A program made the translations under genes and the position numbers. 64,000 nucleotides of DNA from Metopolophium dirhodum (Eukaryota; Arthropoda; Insecta; Hemiptera; Aphididae), in contig NC_083567.1 of NCBI RefSeq assembly GCF_019925205.1, positions 5,518,001 to 5,582,000 of the forward strand, read 5' to 3'. The notes under the pieces were generated by a model. That model was given only the letters and a program-made list of their open reading frames with translations. It ran no database searches and was not told the origin of the DNA. Below are positions 10,111 to 22,600 of the stretch, piece after piece. Numbering within the stretch: the first letter of the stretch is position 1; each line of letters opens with the position of its first letter.

Positions 10111-12974
10111 GAAATAACAATTATGTACAGTTGAATACTTTAATCCGAATGAAAAAGCCAAAACAAAAGCAAAACATGTACATTATAATATATTTATTGT
10201 ACTAAAACGTGGAAAAAATAAGAGTAGGCGTGCTGTAATAAAATAATAAAACGTTACGGCAACGGACGATGTTGAAATTCGTTATTATTATTATTACTAT
10301 TATTATTGCTTTTTATACCTACCTACCATTGTATTAAAACGGTACAGAATGAAGCAATAATTGGTACCTACCATCATTGTTTTGGACAATAACTTTAATA
10401 TTTCCGTAACATGATTAATTGTTGCGACAAAAGAATGGATATTATAAAGGTACTTCCGATATTTCAGCAGGCATGATTTTATGCACTAGCAGCGATTTCC
10501 GGTCTGAAGGACATTTTATACATCCTAATTAAACACATATTTCTGCAGCCGAATCTTGTAAACACAATAAATTATGTCATATTACGAAGACCCTTGAATT
10601 ATTTATGACGCAACTTTGAACGTCAAACTTTTTAACACAACACGTATATTATTATAATTATGTACCCCTATTTTAGGGTTTAGTTCGTTTTTTTATATGT
10701 CCGCAAAATGTTTAATGTACCTAACTGCATTGTGTGTGTAAAAAAAAATAATAGTGGTGTCCTATTATTATGCAAATTGGAAAATAATGTTTTTGATTGA
10801 ATAATGTTGTTTTTAGATTCATCGAGTTGCATGATCGACATGTAACTATAATAATATAATAACAACAGTAATGCACATATCATTATTGACCGAAGTCCGA
10901 ACACAGCGTAAGTTTATCAAATCCATGATCAAAGTCAAACATAATATGGTGTTTGTAAAATTCTGAATAAAAACTTTTGTAATGAAACTATGAAACATCA
11001 TAAATGTGTGTGTATATATATATATTTATTAATTTAAGTTCCTTGAAAGGAAACGGAACGAGTTAAAATGTATACGCAGGTACACAGACCAAAATTGAGT
11101 GAATTTACTTTGCTACAGCAGTCCCTTTTTGCAGGGTATAATATTATTAGCATGATTTTCAATTAATCGATCGTTGAGTGGGACGAAATATTTTTTATCG
11201 TATAGGTAGATAGGTCGTAGGTAAACTTAATATTATAATAATGAAATGTCCGTACCGTACCTACAACATAAAATATATAAAATTAAAAGTTTCTGTTACA
11301 TCGATGGATGGATTCGTTTAATATAAGTAATTTCAGTTGCAATATTATAAAATGTATTTACAGACAAAAAGTTACTCACAAAGTCTACTCACGTGTGTCA
11401 TGATATGCACCATCATAATAAACTTAAATGCTTTATATAGGTAGCTATTATTGATCATAAACCAGACAACCAGTATAAGAACTCTTGAAACGTAAATTCA
11501 ACAAAAATCTGACTAAATCTATTTAAGAACACGAGTAATAATTATTGGCCTAGCACACTTATCGAAAACCTTTCAAGTACGTGTGATAATATTGCAAATA
11601 GGTACTTAGCAAGACTAAGGAATTCCTCAACATTGTTAGCTGACAAAAGAAATATAATATTATAATAGGTTTATGCACGTACTATTATTATAGATAGACA
11701 TTAAAGCAGTAAAACCAAATTTAACTTCCGTACAGTGGTGTATTATAATCAAGTTCTCCGACATAGGCACTATAATATTATGTAATATCCATCTCGCAAT
11801 ATTTTAGAGACATATCTTTAGGCGTGTGAAGATTTTTCTTATTACCTACGATTATATAAAAAAAAAAAAAAACAATTTATATTCAAATATTTACATTACA
11901 GTTGTCTGTCGACCGTCGTTATAAATTTTATAAGCTATATTAAACAGGAGCAGCCGAATAACTACAAGGTGGATAATAATGACTTCATAAAATAATTAAA
12001 ATATTATGATGTATTATTTTTATAAGTACGTGATATTAAAAACTGATAACTAATTATAGTAATTACAACGAATAGTGTTTTCAATTTTTTTGACCGATTT
12101 GTATTTATACTTGGTTACTGAAAGGAGGTTTTTTTACTGCCGAAAATTTTAGCGTCAGACTTAAACTTTTGACAAAAATAAAATTACGGGTGATTAAATT
12201 GGTACAGTTTTAAATGTGACAACAAGATTTAGATTGGACATAATGAGCTGTACGACTACAATAATAAACAGATTATACGAAAACAAGCACGTTCAAACAT
12301 TTTAATTAGATTTTTTTTATTAACCGTAATGATGCGATAGAAAATAGAAAAGAGTTGGTATTGTATCAAATGTAAAATAAACGAAATATAAATCTAAAAA
12401 AAGGTTTTAAATGTTGAACTGATTCGATTTTTTTGCTTTCTAAAACTCAACACTGCGGGCTTCGCAACTCATGGTGTAAAATGTTGTCGGAGTTACACGC
12501 GAAAAAACATTAAAAATGTTTTCCCGTATGATTTGAGACAGGAAACACTCGTCCGTGTCTGTGTAAGTCCAATCGTTTGTTTTCCTCCGAGAGTATACCA
12601 CAGCGAGTTATGTATTATTGTTAAGTGGAATTTCAGACAACGGCGAGGAGGAGACAAAGCCGAATATAGAGGTTATTATAATATATATTATGAGGAACGA
12701 GTTTTATTTTTAAACTTTATAATAATATAATATACGTACGATAAGTTTTTCACTATCATGCATACGAGTATAAAATACGACCTTACAATGTAATATTATG
12801 AAGTATATAATATTACCTATAGACGTGGCAGTGACTCGTGAGCTTACCGTTCTCGCGGTACCTATATATAGGTTAGGTATATACCTAACGTATATAATAT
12901 ATAAGTGTGGGCGGCCCAGTGCGTATTTGATTTTCGACAATACACCGTTGTCCTCGACATACAATACCTAAACA
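10111..12974. other. AT-rich non-coding stretch
   Basis: No gene is visible. It holds a (TTA)n run near 10283-10310, a short TG/TA dinucleotide tract at about 11004-11028, an A16 run near 11861, and short palindromic 'ggtatatacctaacg' wording near 12878. Small ORFs (10680-10904 minus, 12533-12730 plus, 12710-12964 minus) have no recognisable motif or coding bias. Confidence 0.5.
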
Positions 12975-13590
12975 TACGAGGTGATTCGCCAAGCATGCTC
13001 GTTGCTCACTCCCTTTTTTCCCCAATATTGTAGTTATTCAAAATCTGATTTTTGCAGGAATTTTTAAACACATACTCGAAGACCATATTAGAATTTTAAA
13101 TTCTTGAGATATTCTGTACTGTTCAAGGAGTGTCATGCGGAGATTCAAATTTCCGTTATTCAAAATGAGAACGTCATTATTCGGTAAATAATTTACGAAA
13201 ATTATTTAGTGAACGATTTTAGTGATTAATATATTAATATATCAACATAAATAATTTGTAAAAATGGCCCAAATATAATGAACAGGTGCTAGATCCAATA
13301 TTAGATCTATTTTATTTGTTTGTAAAACCATTTTTAAGGACTATAGTATTATCCTTAGTGCAAACATTTTAATAACTGGCAAATTGGGCGGTACTCGTTC
13401 GAATTTTAATGAAGTAGGTACATTAAAATTTTCAAAAAATCATCTACTTAATAATATTTGCCGTAAAAATTCAAGAAATTGAAAATGTGATCAGTAGTTG
13501 TATTTAAAAAATCTAAAAATCATAATTTAAATAAACCATCATTATTAAAGGAAAAAATGGGGGTGAGCATGCTTGGCGAATCATCCTGTA
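12975..13590. mobile_element. TA-flanked mariner-like MITE
   Basis: The left tip TA-CGAGGTGATTCGCCAAGC and the right tip (reverse complement) TA-CAGGATGATTCGCCAAGC form inverted repeats of at least 22 bp with TA at both edges. That is the insertion pattern of Tc1/mariner elements. There is no transposase. Interior wording recurs in the fragment at 26568 ('tggcccaaatata'). Confidence 0.7.
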
Positions 13591-13764
13591 TATGGAGCCA
13601 TTAAATCATGTTTCATATATATATATACTCAGAAATATTGTGTACAGTGCACTTTCGCCCACACGGTATATATTATATTCACTTTACCTGTATCGCGGCC
13701 GTCTATATTTTGTTATATTGTACTGCAACAATGCCGACATATTAAAAGCCTTGTTTGCCACCAC

Positions 13765-13779
13765 GGGGGGGGGGGGGGG
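13765..13779 (+). repeat. Poly-G tract, 15 bases
   Basis: An uninterrupted G15 run in AT-rich surroundings. It sits inside overlapping spurious ORFs on both strands. Length may be unreliable in sequencing. Confidence 0.95.
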
Positions 13780-13928
13780 TTGGTACGACGACGAAGAGGA
13801 AAAGAGGGGATCGTTAACGTCGGACTTAGTCCCTTCGAAAACGCGTAGGTCAAATGCCAAAATCCCTTCGAGTGTGTGCGAGTATATGACGTGTGAATAT
13901 ATATGTATAATATATTGTACGGTGGGCA

Positions 13929-14696
13929 TACGGGGTGATTTTGAAACATGGTCATCCCCATTTTTCCCTTTAATAGTACCTTTATTAAATTCTGATTTTT
14001 AAAATTTTTAAGTACCTATATGCCTAAAGGTCATATTTTCTAATCCTTGGTATTTTTTGTACTACCTACTTAAGGAGTGTCCTGTGGTGATGCAAACTTC
14101 TATTTTTCAACCGAGAACCCCCCTTTTTTACTGTAAGTTATTCAGCAGGTGATTTTCTTGAAAATGTTGGTGTATCTAATTCAAAATTCTAATAAGTAAT
14201 TTCTGAGCTATTAAAATGTTTAAACTAAGGATAGTAAAAAACTGTAGTACCAATGTGATATTGATATATTATAGATGTAATATTAACCATTCATATTGAT
14301 AGATCTATAGTAATTACTAAATTTTCAAATCATGTAAGCACCCAAATTTACTTAATCCATCACAATAGACATCTTATCCTTAGTAGGTACACAAAGTTAT
14401 ATAACTCAAAAACTACTCATTCAAATATTGATTTAGTTACATCAAAGTTCTCAAGAAAAATATCTGTTGAATACTTTAAAGCGAAGGGGGGAGGGGGGTC
14501 CTATTAAAAAATCCGAAGCTTGTATTGTGACAGAGTCATCCTTAAATGGTACAAAAATCTCAAGTATTCAAAAATATGGTCTTCGAGTGTACCTACCTTA
14601 TTTAAAAATTATTAAAACCATAGTTTTTATTTATGTATCTAGGTATAATTTGAGCATAAAAATAGGGCGAGCATTCATAAAAACCATCACCATGTA
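13929..14696. mobile_element. Second TA-flanked mariner-like MITE
   Basis: The left tip TACGGGGTGATTTTGAAACA and the right tip (reverse complement) TACATGGTGATGGTTTTTAT align imperfectly, with TA at both edges. The interior ('aaggagtgtcctgtggtgat', 'ttattcagcaggtgatttt') is similar to the elements at 12975 and 26568. It is more diverged than its neighbour. Confidence 0.55.
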
Positions 14697-16369
14697 TACA
14701 TATATATGTGCATGTGTATAGCCATATAGGCACGCGGACGAGGTTCGAACAGAATTATTATTTTGAGGCTCAGACCGACACCAGAGAAAAATGTGGTAAA
14801 AGTCGTTGGTTATGGTTGGTTACACCGAGGCTCGGTAGTTGTATACATGTGTAGCAGCTAATATCATGGGAATAAATACCTTCGCCCTGAAAAATTTAAA
14901 TATGCAAAAAGAAATATTAACTTAAAGTTGATTATAGTACGGGCTAGACCGCGGAGGCTAAGTATAATACTGCAGGAATTTTCATATGATTAAAGACATA
15001 GCTATAAGCTACATGAAACATGTATTATAATATGTACAATAAAAATTATTGTTTTTTGCTATTTATTTTGTTATACAGCATAATATGTTTTTAGGTTTAT
15101 TTGGAAATTCATATAATTGTTAGGCAAGTACTTGATATTTTGTCTTTTTTAAATGATAAACATATAACTGTTAAGATTTATCCTGAAAAATTTAGATTGA
15201 CGAAGAAGCGGTTAGAGTTTACAATTTTTGGTGCAGTGAACCACCAATGTATTAGTGTAATAGTGTAGCATAAGTATATATAATATAATATATTATTTTA
15301 GTGGGTGGGTGTTTTGTTGAACATTTACATACCAAAATGGTTGAAATAATAAAGTTTATTCAGTCATCAGTTAGCAATTAAACTCGAATTCTACTGAAGG
15401 GGTTGCGCGAGTGAGTAAATATTACGATTACGCCTTTGGCAACGATATTATTTTTCTGTAGGTGCCTACACGTTTTTACGATTTGTATAAATTTACAATT
15501 TTTGAAACCATAATTCCCTATTCCCCGGTTAGTTACATTTAAACACCACTGCGTTGTTGGGTGATGATGTGATGTTAAGTCAAATGTTTTATTTTAAGTT
15601 TTTTAACCATCCGTTTAAACTTTAATTGTTGCCCGTGGATCTATATTCTACATAACACGCCGATTATAATATTCACCTTTTTCGTCACCACATCATCTAT
15701 CTCTCGGTTCGTTAATACACTTAGAACCTAGGTATTGCATATAAAAAGCGATCGGTAAACCAGGCCATTTTAAAAAGGACATTTTTGTCATCGACCGCCA
15801 TAAACTCATTAAAGTGATTGGTTTTTAATTTTAGGTTTGTTTATTTCTGGAGTGATATTGTCTATGGTATTAACAATTATATTGTCATATTTTTTTTTTA
15901 TTAGTAAAGTCTATAATATTTAAATATACATAATATAGTTATATCATGCACAAAAAAAATACATCAACATTGACCAACATGTTACCACTATAATTCATTT
16001 CATAATAACTGCTCTTTCAACCACTCAAATCCTCTGATTCTCAAACTGTCATCTCTTTTACAATATCCGGAAAACTTCCCCGTCGTCATAAACGTAAAAA
16101 ATGGCCGCGTGATCTTCTAAATAACAGTTAAATTATTATCTATTTATATCTAACCTTAATTTATGAGTTCATGACCCGCGGAAGTAGTTTAAATGGATTC
16201 TCTCTTCTCTCACATTGTCACAATAATACAATATTATGTCTTGTTTAATGTTATAGCAAAATATATTATTTACTTATAATAATATATCGGTGCATTATGC
16301 CTAATTTATTCACACCTCGCCACTGAGCATAGGTACCTGTTGGCAGTTGGATTTGACGACGGTGAAAAA
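14697..16369. other. AT-rich non-coding stretch
   Basis: No gene or clear repeat. A 'gtgggtgggtg' run lies near 15301. The base composition turns G/C-rich just before the next feature, as expected upstream of a gene start. Confidence 0.45.
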
Positions 16370-16870
16370 AAAATTCTCTCCGGACCGATCGTCGACGAGA
16401 GCAGCAGAGCGGAGGCGCCTCACATACGCGGGCGCCGTCAGTGGCGGCGGCGGCGGCGGCAGCGTCGACGACACATGAGTACATGACCGACACCTCGACG
16501 CGGCCGTTAGTAGTTTCCCGCGGACCGCCGACGCCGGACGACAATCGCCATCACGCAACACGCGGACGCATCACACGACGACGACGACCGTTGCGCCGTG
16601 CGCGTGTTTCGAAACAACCGTTTGAATCCGTCACGCACACGTCTGCAGTGGTCGCGGCCGGTCTTCCCTCGTTGGTGTGTCTTGAGTGCGCGCGCGCTGT
16701 CCGTCCTTCCGTCCGTCCGCCCGTCGTTCTGTCGGTCAGTCCGTCCGTCAGTCCGACAGTGCGTCAGTGCTGCAGCAGTACGCACGATTTCGCCGTTTTA
16801 TCGCCTTGACACGTGCGCGGGCGCGCGCGCGATCGCGTTTTCCGACGTCAACGTGAAACGATTATAATAA
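16370..16870 (+). promoter_or_regulatory. CpG-rich island, probable promoter / 5' UTR
   Basis: About 500 bp is abruptly rich in C, G and CpG. It has a (GGC)n run at about 16442-16460 and a degenerate CCGT/CAGT tetranucleotide tract at about 16698-16765. Several TCAGT motifs in that tract (about 16736-16765) match the arthropod initiator core. ORFs on both strands encode only low-complexity Arg/Ser/Ala text and look spurious. I infer the transcription start and 5' UTR of the gene whose coding exon lies at 17068-17336. Confidence 0.4.
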
Positions 16871-17067
16871 TATTGTTATTATTATTATCATTATTAATAT
16901 TCAACGACGACTGCTGCGACACGATATAATATTAATATCATACAATAATAATAATAATAATAACATTGTTAATCGCACGTCGCGTACGTCGCTTGCCGTT
17001 TACCGTCCGTACCGTTAATATAACAACGTACCGTCCGGTTTTCGGTCGTCAAGCTGTCGTCGTACAG

Positions 17068-17336
17068 GAGCGACTCGTCGGTGGCCGGCGGCGGCGGCGC
17101 GAGCAGCACCGGAAGCGGCTGCTATCCGAACAGCGAATACCACGGTGGCGGTAACAAAACGTACCGGCACAAGGGCCGGTCCAAGTCGGCCACGTGTAAG
17201 TACGTGGACGACAAGCCGAAGAAGAAGAAAAAGTCGTCCGCCGCCGACTCGTCGTCGTCCTCCAACAGCGTGTCCTTAGCGTCCATACCCAACACCATCA
17301 AGCTGTCCATGCTCAACAGCGGTCTGTTGCCGTTAT
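17068..17336 (+). CDS. Unidentified protein, Ser/Lys-rich coding exon
   Basis: The open frame runs from 17024 (after TAA at 17021) to a strong donor TTAT|GTAAGT at 17337. Codons end predominantly in G or C, unlike the AT-rich surroundings, which marks real coding sequence. The product is low-complexity: SDSSVAGGGGASSTGSG, then a basic patch TYRHKGRSKSATCKYV, a KPKKKKKSSAAD run that could be a nuclear localisation signal, a serine run, then the more ordered SVSLASIPNTIKLSMLNSGL. No in-frame ATG occurs before the Ser run, so the exon probably starts at a splice acceptor. The best candidate is cgtacag|gag at 17067; tcaag at 17053 is an alternative. The intron after it has phase 1. I do not recognise the gene. 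Following exons may lie far downstream. Confidence 0.6.
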
Positions 17337-17482
17337 GTAAGTTGTGCGATGAGCACGAGTTTTCTTATCAGTTTTCGTTTCCTCCGTCCTATACGCGTAA
17401 AAAAAGTGTTATATTATTGAATAAAAAATATATAATAATATACGAACAAATAAATGGTCATCATATCAGTGCTTAAAGTCAA

Positions 17483-17503
17483 CCCCCCCCCCCCCCCCCC
17501 CCC
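17483..17503 (+). repeat. Poly-C tract, 21 bases, then poly-A
   Basis: C21 runs directly into A9. This is the longest G/C homopolymer in the window, located about 145 bp inside the presumed intron. Confidence 0.95.
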
Positions 17504-19089
17504 AAAAAAAAAGGAGGATGAAAAAAGTTTTAAACAAAGTATGTGGTGCGTACCTGTAGAATATTTAAATGTGTTGTTGGTCAGGAGATGATTGGAAGAG
17601 GTACTCGTAAATATTTTTTTTTAAGAAGAGGGACTCCCCCCCCCTTGTTCTCCCTCGATTCAAGCACTGTCAGTCATGATAGGTACCTATCCTATACCTA
17701 TAACTGATGGTACATACATATAGTATTATTATTAGTCTATATAGCCTATATATAGGTATAAGTATGGTCTTCGGCGAGCAAACGCTTAATCGGATTAGAT
17801 GCGATTGGGTATCGAACAGGTGCTCATCGTTCAAATATTATGCAGCTCGTTATAGGTTAGTGTGGATATACCTTATTATGAGACCACATCGTCTTGAATA
17901 ATTGAAACGGTTAAGGTAGGTATACGTTCTGAGCAGCCAATATCCTTATTGAATGAGGGACATATTATTATTATCATCCGATGGACATGTCCACGGCGTC
18001 TATATAATATGAGTCAGAACGAACCTAATATTGTTTGTGTCAATATTAGATACGTGCCATATAAAATGCTCAGAAAATGTACACTAAAAATGCCTTTCGT
18101 TCATTCCGTAAAAATAAATATATCAACCGACCACAATACTACTACTGGCCAACCCGTAGTTGTATATATTTTCGGCCTAAACCAGGATAAACGACTATAA
18201 CCTGTGTAGTATAACTCCAATCTCCACGTAGTAATATCTAGAGATTTCCCTTTATTTTTGAAGGCCCACTTCGCAGTTTACGTTTTACTATAATACTTAC
18301 TCGTATAATTAAAACAACAATCGTAATAATTATTATTGAAATATTTGAGAAAGCCGTAGAACTCGGTCTGCTGTACAGTAGCTCTCGAGTGTGTACCTCC
18401 TCGTCAGTCGTCATAGGATAATATAATGCTGGGCCCACATCACAAGCCCAGAGAACGAACAAAACACATAAACTCAACTTTTCCCAGACGGGACAATCTA
18501 AATTGTTTATCAAAACAGAAACAAAACGAAAACCTGACTCTTTGTGGATATAGTCGTCACTGTTGTAATGAATGTGATCAATTTGAATGTGGTGATAAAT
18601 CATTTGCTTAATATGAAATAACGTATCTGAGCGTAAGACTATATAGGGTGGATATCTAATTCAAATTATATAGTGAATCAGTGTTTGCGTTATATACTTA
18701 TATTACATTATATTGCGATATAATTATTTACGTTCTCTTAATTTAGTAGGTTGAATTAATTTTTGCCAAAAATTAAACGCATATATTATATAACTTATAA
18801 CTTATAAGTCAATTTGTGTTAGCGGTAGAGAGTTACAGAATTTTAAAATAGATTGTAGATTATAAAACTAATAAACAAATACAGTTAAGTAATATTATTT
18901 AGTATATAATAAAAAAAAGATATAAAAAAAATTATACAGTTTAAAATAATTCAGTAGAACGTGAAACATAAACGAATAAACAATTTACATTAAAATATGA
19001 GAAAAAATATTAACATAGAATATAAAGTATACAATTAAAATTATTAGGTTTATGGTAAATTGCTTAATAACCAATTATTTATTGCTCTA
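17504..19089. other. AT-rich non-coding stretch
   Basis: No gene. A run of C near 17636-17644 and 'tatagcctatatatagg'-like palindromes near 17740 are present. Opposed ORFs at 18238-18611 have no recognisable domain and weak composition, so I do not call them. Confidence 0.45.
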
Positions 19090-19660
19090 TATTTTTATTT
19101 TTATAATATAATAATTTATGTTTTACTTGAAAATCCAATGAATTTAATATAGTAGGTCTAATGTATAGTCTATGAATTTTTCACCATAAGGAGTTTTTGC
19201 ATAGTTCACTTTAAAATCTAAAGCCCTGCAGAGTTGTCCTTAATGTATTAATTATTGTAGTTCTATATTAACCACTATTTTTCTTTACCCAGTTAACAGC
19301 CATTTTTTAAAATTGTTTATAGTTTTGATTCTTAGAACCGATCATATTTTTTAATATCTAGACAGATTCTTAAAATTTTTCCTTGTTGAAGTTGTAATTG
19401 TTTTAAATAGTTTTCGGATAATCCAACCAGCACTAAACATCCAAATTGAAAAACCGTCTGATAAAAGGCTAAATATTATATACTGTGCGTTATATTTTAA
19501 GGAGAGATATTTTTAAGTTTATAAAATGTACGAACCGAAGAACGTAGTCGCATTTCTATGTTGTTTATACTATGTAAATTCCAACTCGAGTTGTTATCGG
19601 ATGTTATACCAAAATATCTGGTGCATATTAAACCCTTGAAATTTTTTTACACATATCATA
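19090..19660 (-). pseudogene. Non-LTR retrotransposon reverse transcriptase, C-terminal relic
   Basis: On the minus strand, interrupted by several stops, one reads RYFGITSDNNSSWNLHSINN followed by RLRSSVRTFYKL, then YLAFYQTVFQFGCLVLVG, then QLQLQQGKILRICLDIKKYD, and finally YAKTPYGEKFIDYTL. This order is the classic thumb and C-terminal region of jockey/RTE-type RTs: 'YLGI..D..L.W..H', then '.FY.L', 'IY.AL.QS...YG', '..LQ...IRI', and 'R.FID'. The catalytic FADD part would lie upstream on this strand (above 19660) and is not evident. It is old and dead, and the strand and order are clear. Confidence 0.7.
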
Positions 19661-22600
19661 ATCATTGCAATAGTTAGGAATATAGCACTCCAAAAATTGA
19701 TTAACTTATACGTATTTTTATCCGAATTTCTTCACGGCTTCATTTGTTCAAAATAAATACAGAAGGAATAAGCTGCGCAGCACAATATTATAAACTGGCA
19801 AACTGGCATAAAACAATTTTTAATAGAAAAGTAATTACCGATTCTCGGGTTTACGGCGTTTATACGGTCTTGCGCGTCTTTAATTCTGTATAAATTACGT
19901 TATGAATTATAATATTATAATGAGAAATATTCTTTGGTTATTTATAAGACGTACTATATGTAAATCTATCATACAGAAGTATTGTGGGTACACTAGTATT
20001 TTCAAAATATTAAAAGTTGATAACCATATAATGTGTACATGTATGAACACTCGTACTTTTGAACGTCTTTTGTGACGAATTTAAGCATAATAATTAGTTT
20101 TGACGAGTTATGATAATAATTTTAGTAGATAAACAGTAATAACTCAATAAATATCTTTCGGAAAATTTTGCTTTTTTACGATCATAACTTACGGATGTTG
20201 CACGATTTGCATATTTAATTATAATATAATACCACGATTTCAGTAGCACGTTATAGTGCGAGGTTTACCCAAATCAATGGCCTGTCCCGTTTTTTATTGG
20301 TTGTCCCCGTCCGACCATTACACAGAACCGCAATTGAGGTTTAAAATTGGATTGGAACATTATTCATTAGCACCGGCCAACGTTCAAACCTTCGTTTTTT
20401 TTTGTGTTTTGAAAGTGATACAGCTTTTTTAAATAGGAAACCCATTAAATTGCACAAACTAATGCACAAAACAAACTTTATCGATTAAAATCGGGCTTAA
20501 ATCAACTTATCTCGTTACACTTTATTTAAAATAAATACACAATATTATAATCTATAATCATCATTTATGTGTAGCTATAGATTATTATCATTATTATTGT
20601 GTATTTGTGTTACCATAAAATATTTTATTTTTACAAGTATCAAAAAAACATAGCTCAGTTGTATAATTATACGTATTTGTAACAGGTATTAAACAACATT
20701 GAGACAATCTTTTGAAATAAAATATTATTTTATAATAAGAAGTAAAAGTTTGTGTTTCATCGTTTTATTTTGTCATCATTTATTATCAAAAAATGTAAAT
20801 TGAGCACATATGCGATTATTATTTTTAATTTCCTATTACGTTTTACTTAAACATAAATATTCACTTCCGGTATCAAGCTTAATGGTTTTTTAAAAATGAA
20901 ACTGGTCTTTGGTTCATCTAAAATTCTAAACTCTATTTGTATTAAAAAATATTTTAATTTAAATTAAAATCATTTAAAACTATCTTACGTAAAAAAAAAG
21001 TTATAGTTTTACATTTACAAAATCTGTGCAAACATTCGTGTAATAATAATTATTATGTTATTATGGGAGAATAACTGAGCAGTAAAAATTATACAGACAC
21101 AAAATAAAAATGTAAACTACCTATTTAATAAAATAAAAATTGTTAGGCCATTAAAACAAAACAAACATTATTAATTGTCTGTGTAATCTATTATATTATA
21201 TATGCAAGGCAGTTTGTTTTTTTAAACATTGTGTTTAAACTGAAAACTATACAAAAATATATTTTTACGATTTTAATAATTATCGAGTAAGTAAAAGAAT
21301 TTTTGTTATTTTATATTTTATAACTTGTAACAAATTAAGCAAATACTATTAACGACACGTTTTTCTTCCATAACACATGGCAATTTTTTTATAACCCATT
21401 ACATAGAATGCCAAGACTCGCATAGGTCGGACATTATAGTATAATATACATTGCCCACACATAGTCTTTGGGCGTTATATATACAAAAATATAAAATGAC
21501 CCATTGAAAAGACGGTGAATGTGTTTTCTGGTAGAAATGTAAAACGTCTATTGCTGCACACAACAACAACAACAACAACAATAATAATAATAATAATATA
21601 TACCAAAGTTTTCTAAATGCAATTTACCATTGTGTGAATATAGTAGTATACGCACCCCGTAATATACAAGTTTAGATACTATGAATGACTGCATACGCCT
21701 TGTACACGCGTACAAAAGAAAAGTTCTGTATAGAAATTGAATAATAATAATAATAAAAAAAAAAAAATCGTAATTTAAATCGTCAAATAAAAACATTGAG
21801 ATTTATTTAACGAACCAAATAAAATGTACTAAATTTAACATCACCATACTAAAAAATCCGTGTTTTGCATTTTCGATTTTTTAAAACAATTTTAATAAAC
21901 AATATCATAGTGATATATGAGCTGAAACTATGAGGCACATATTATAATATGACGTATCTATATTTCAGATATGATACATCATATAAATTATAATGTTACA
22001 CTCGTGCATTGATTGAATAATACTAAATAGTATATACTTATTTAATCAATACACACAATCGCATAATCAATGAACTAAACGTTGATAAAAAAGTTGATGG
22101 AGCATTTTGTGTTTCAAATCAAGTAATATATAATATTTTATGCTTATTTAGATATACCGACCCGTTTGGTTGAGTTTAAATATTTTAAACTTTTTCCGAA
22201 TTACTACTTATCTGACTATCTTTGAGTTGAAACGAACTATATTATTATATAATTTTACTTTATTTAAAATTATTCGCCTCCGTTATACATGCATCGCGTA
22301 TATTATATGTTAGAACTTAAATTTTCATTTTACCATTATATAGTAGGTACTTATTACAAGTTTACAACCTACTTATGAACTATGTAATATTATTTCAAGT
22401 TCTATATTTAAACGTTTTAGTGATTTATTTATTTACTGAAATTCATAATAGTTTGAAAATACCAACAATACGAACCTAATAATATTATGATAATTAGTTT
22501 ACACCAATATTAAAAATAATATTTCCATTAAAAAACATTTATCTATTTGTTTTATTAAATAGTATTGAATCGAATATATTATTATGTTAGACGTATAGTT

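Noticed and set aside
13573..14002. ORFs across the poly-G tract
   Set aside because: They depend on the G15 run, exist on both strands, and lack any domain.
14700..14760. tRNA-like 'ggttcgaac' near 14742
   Set aside because: No acceptor, D or anticodon arm can be folded around it.
16441..16867. Overlapping ORFs on both strands in the CpG island
   Set aside because: Low-complexity Arg/Ser/Ala text from triplet and tetranucleotide repeats; the region fits a promoter or 5' UTR better.
18238..18611. 121-codon minus-strand ORF and opposed plus-strand ORF
   Set aside because: No recognisable motif, AT-rich codons and isoleucine runs; likely chance.
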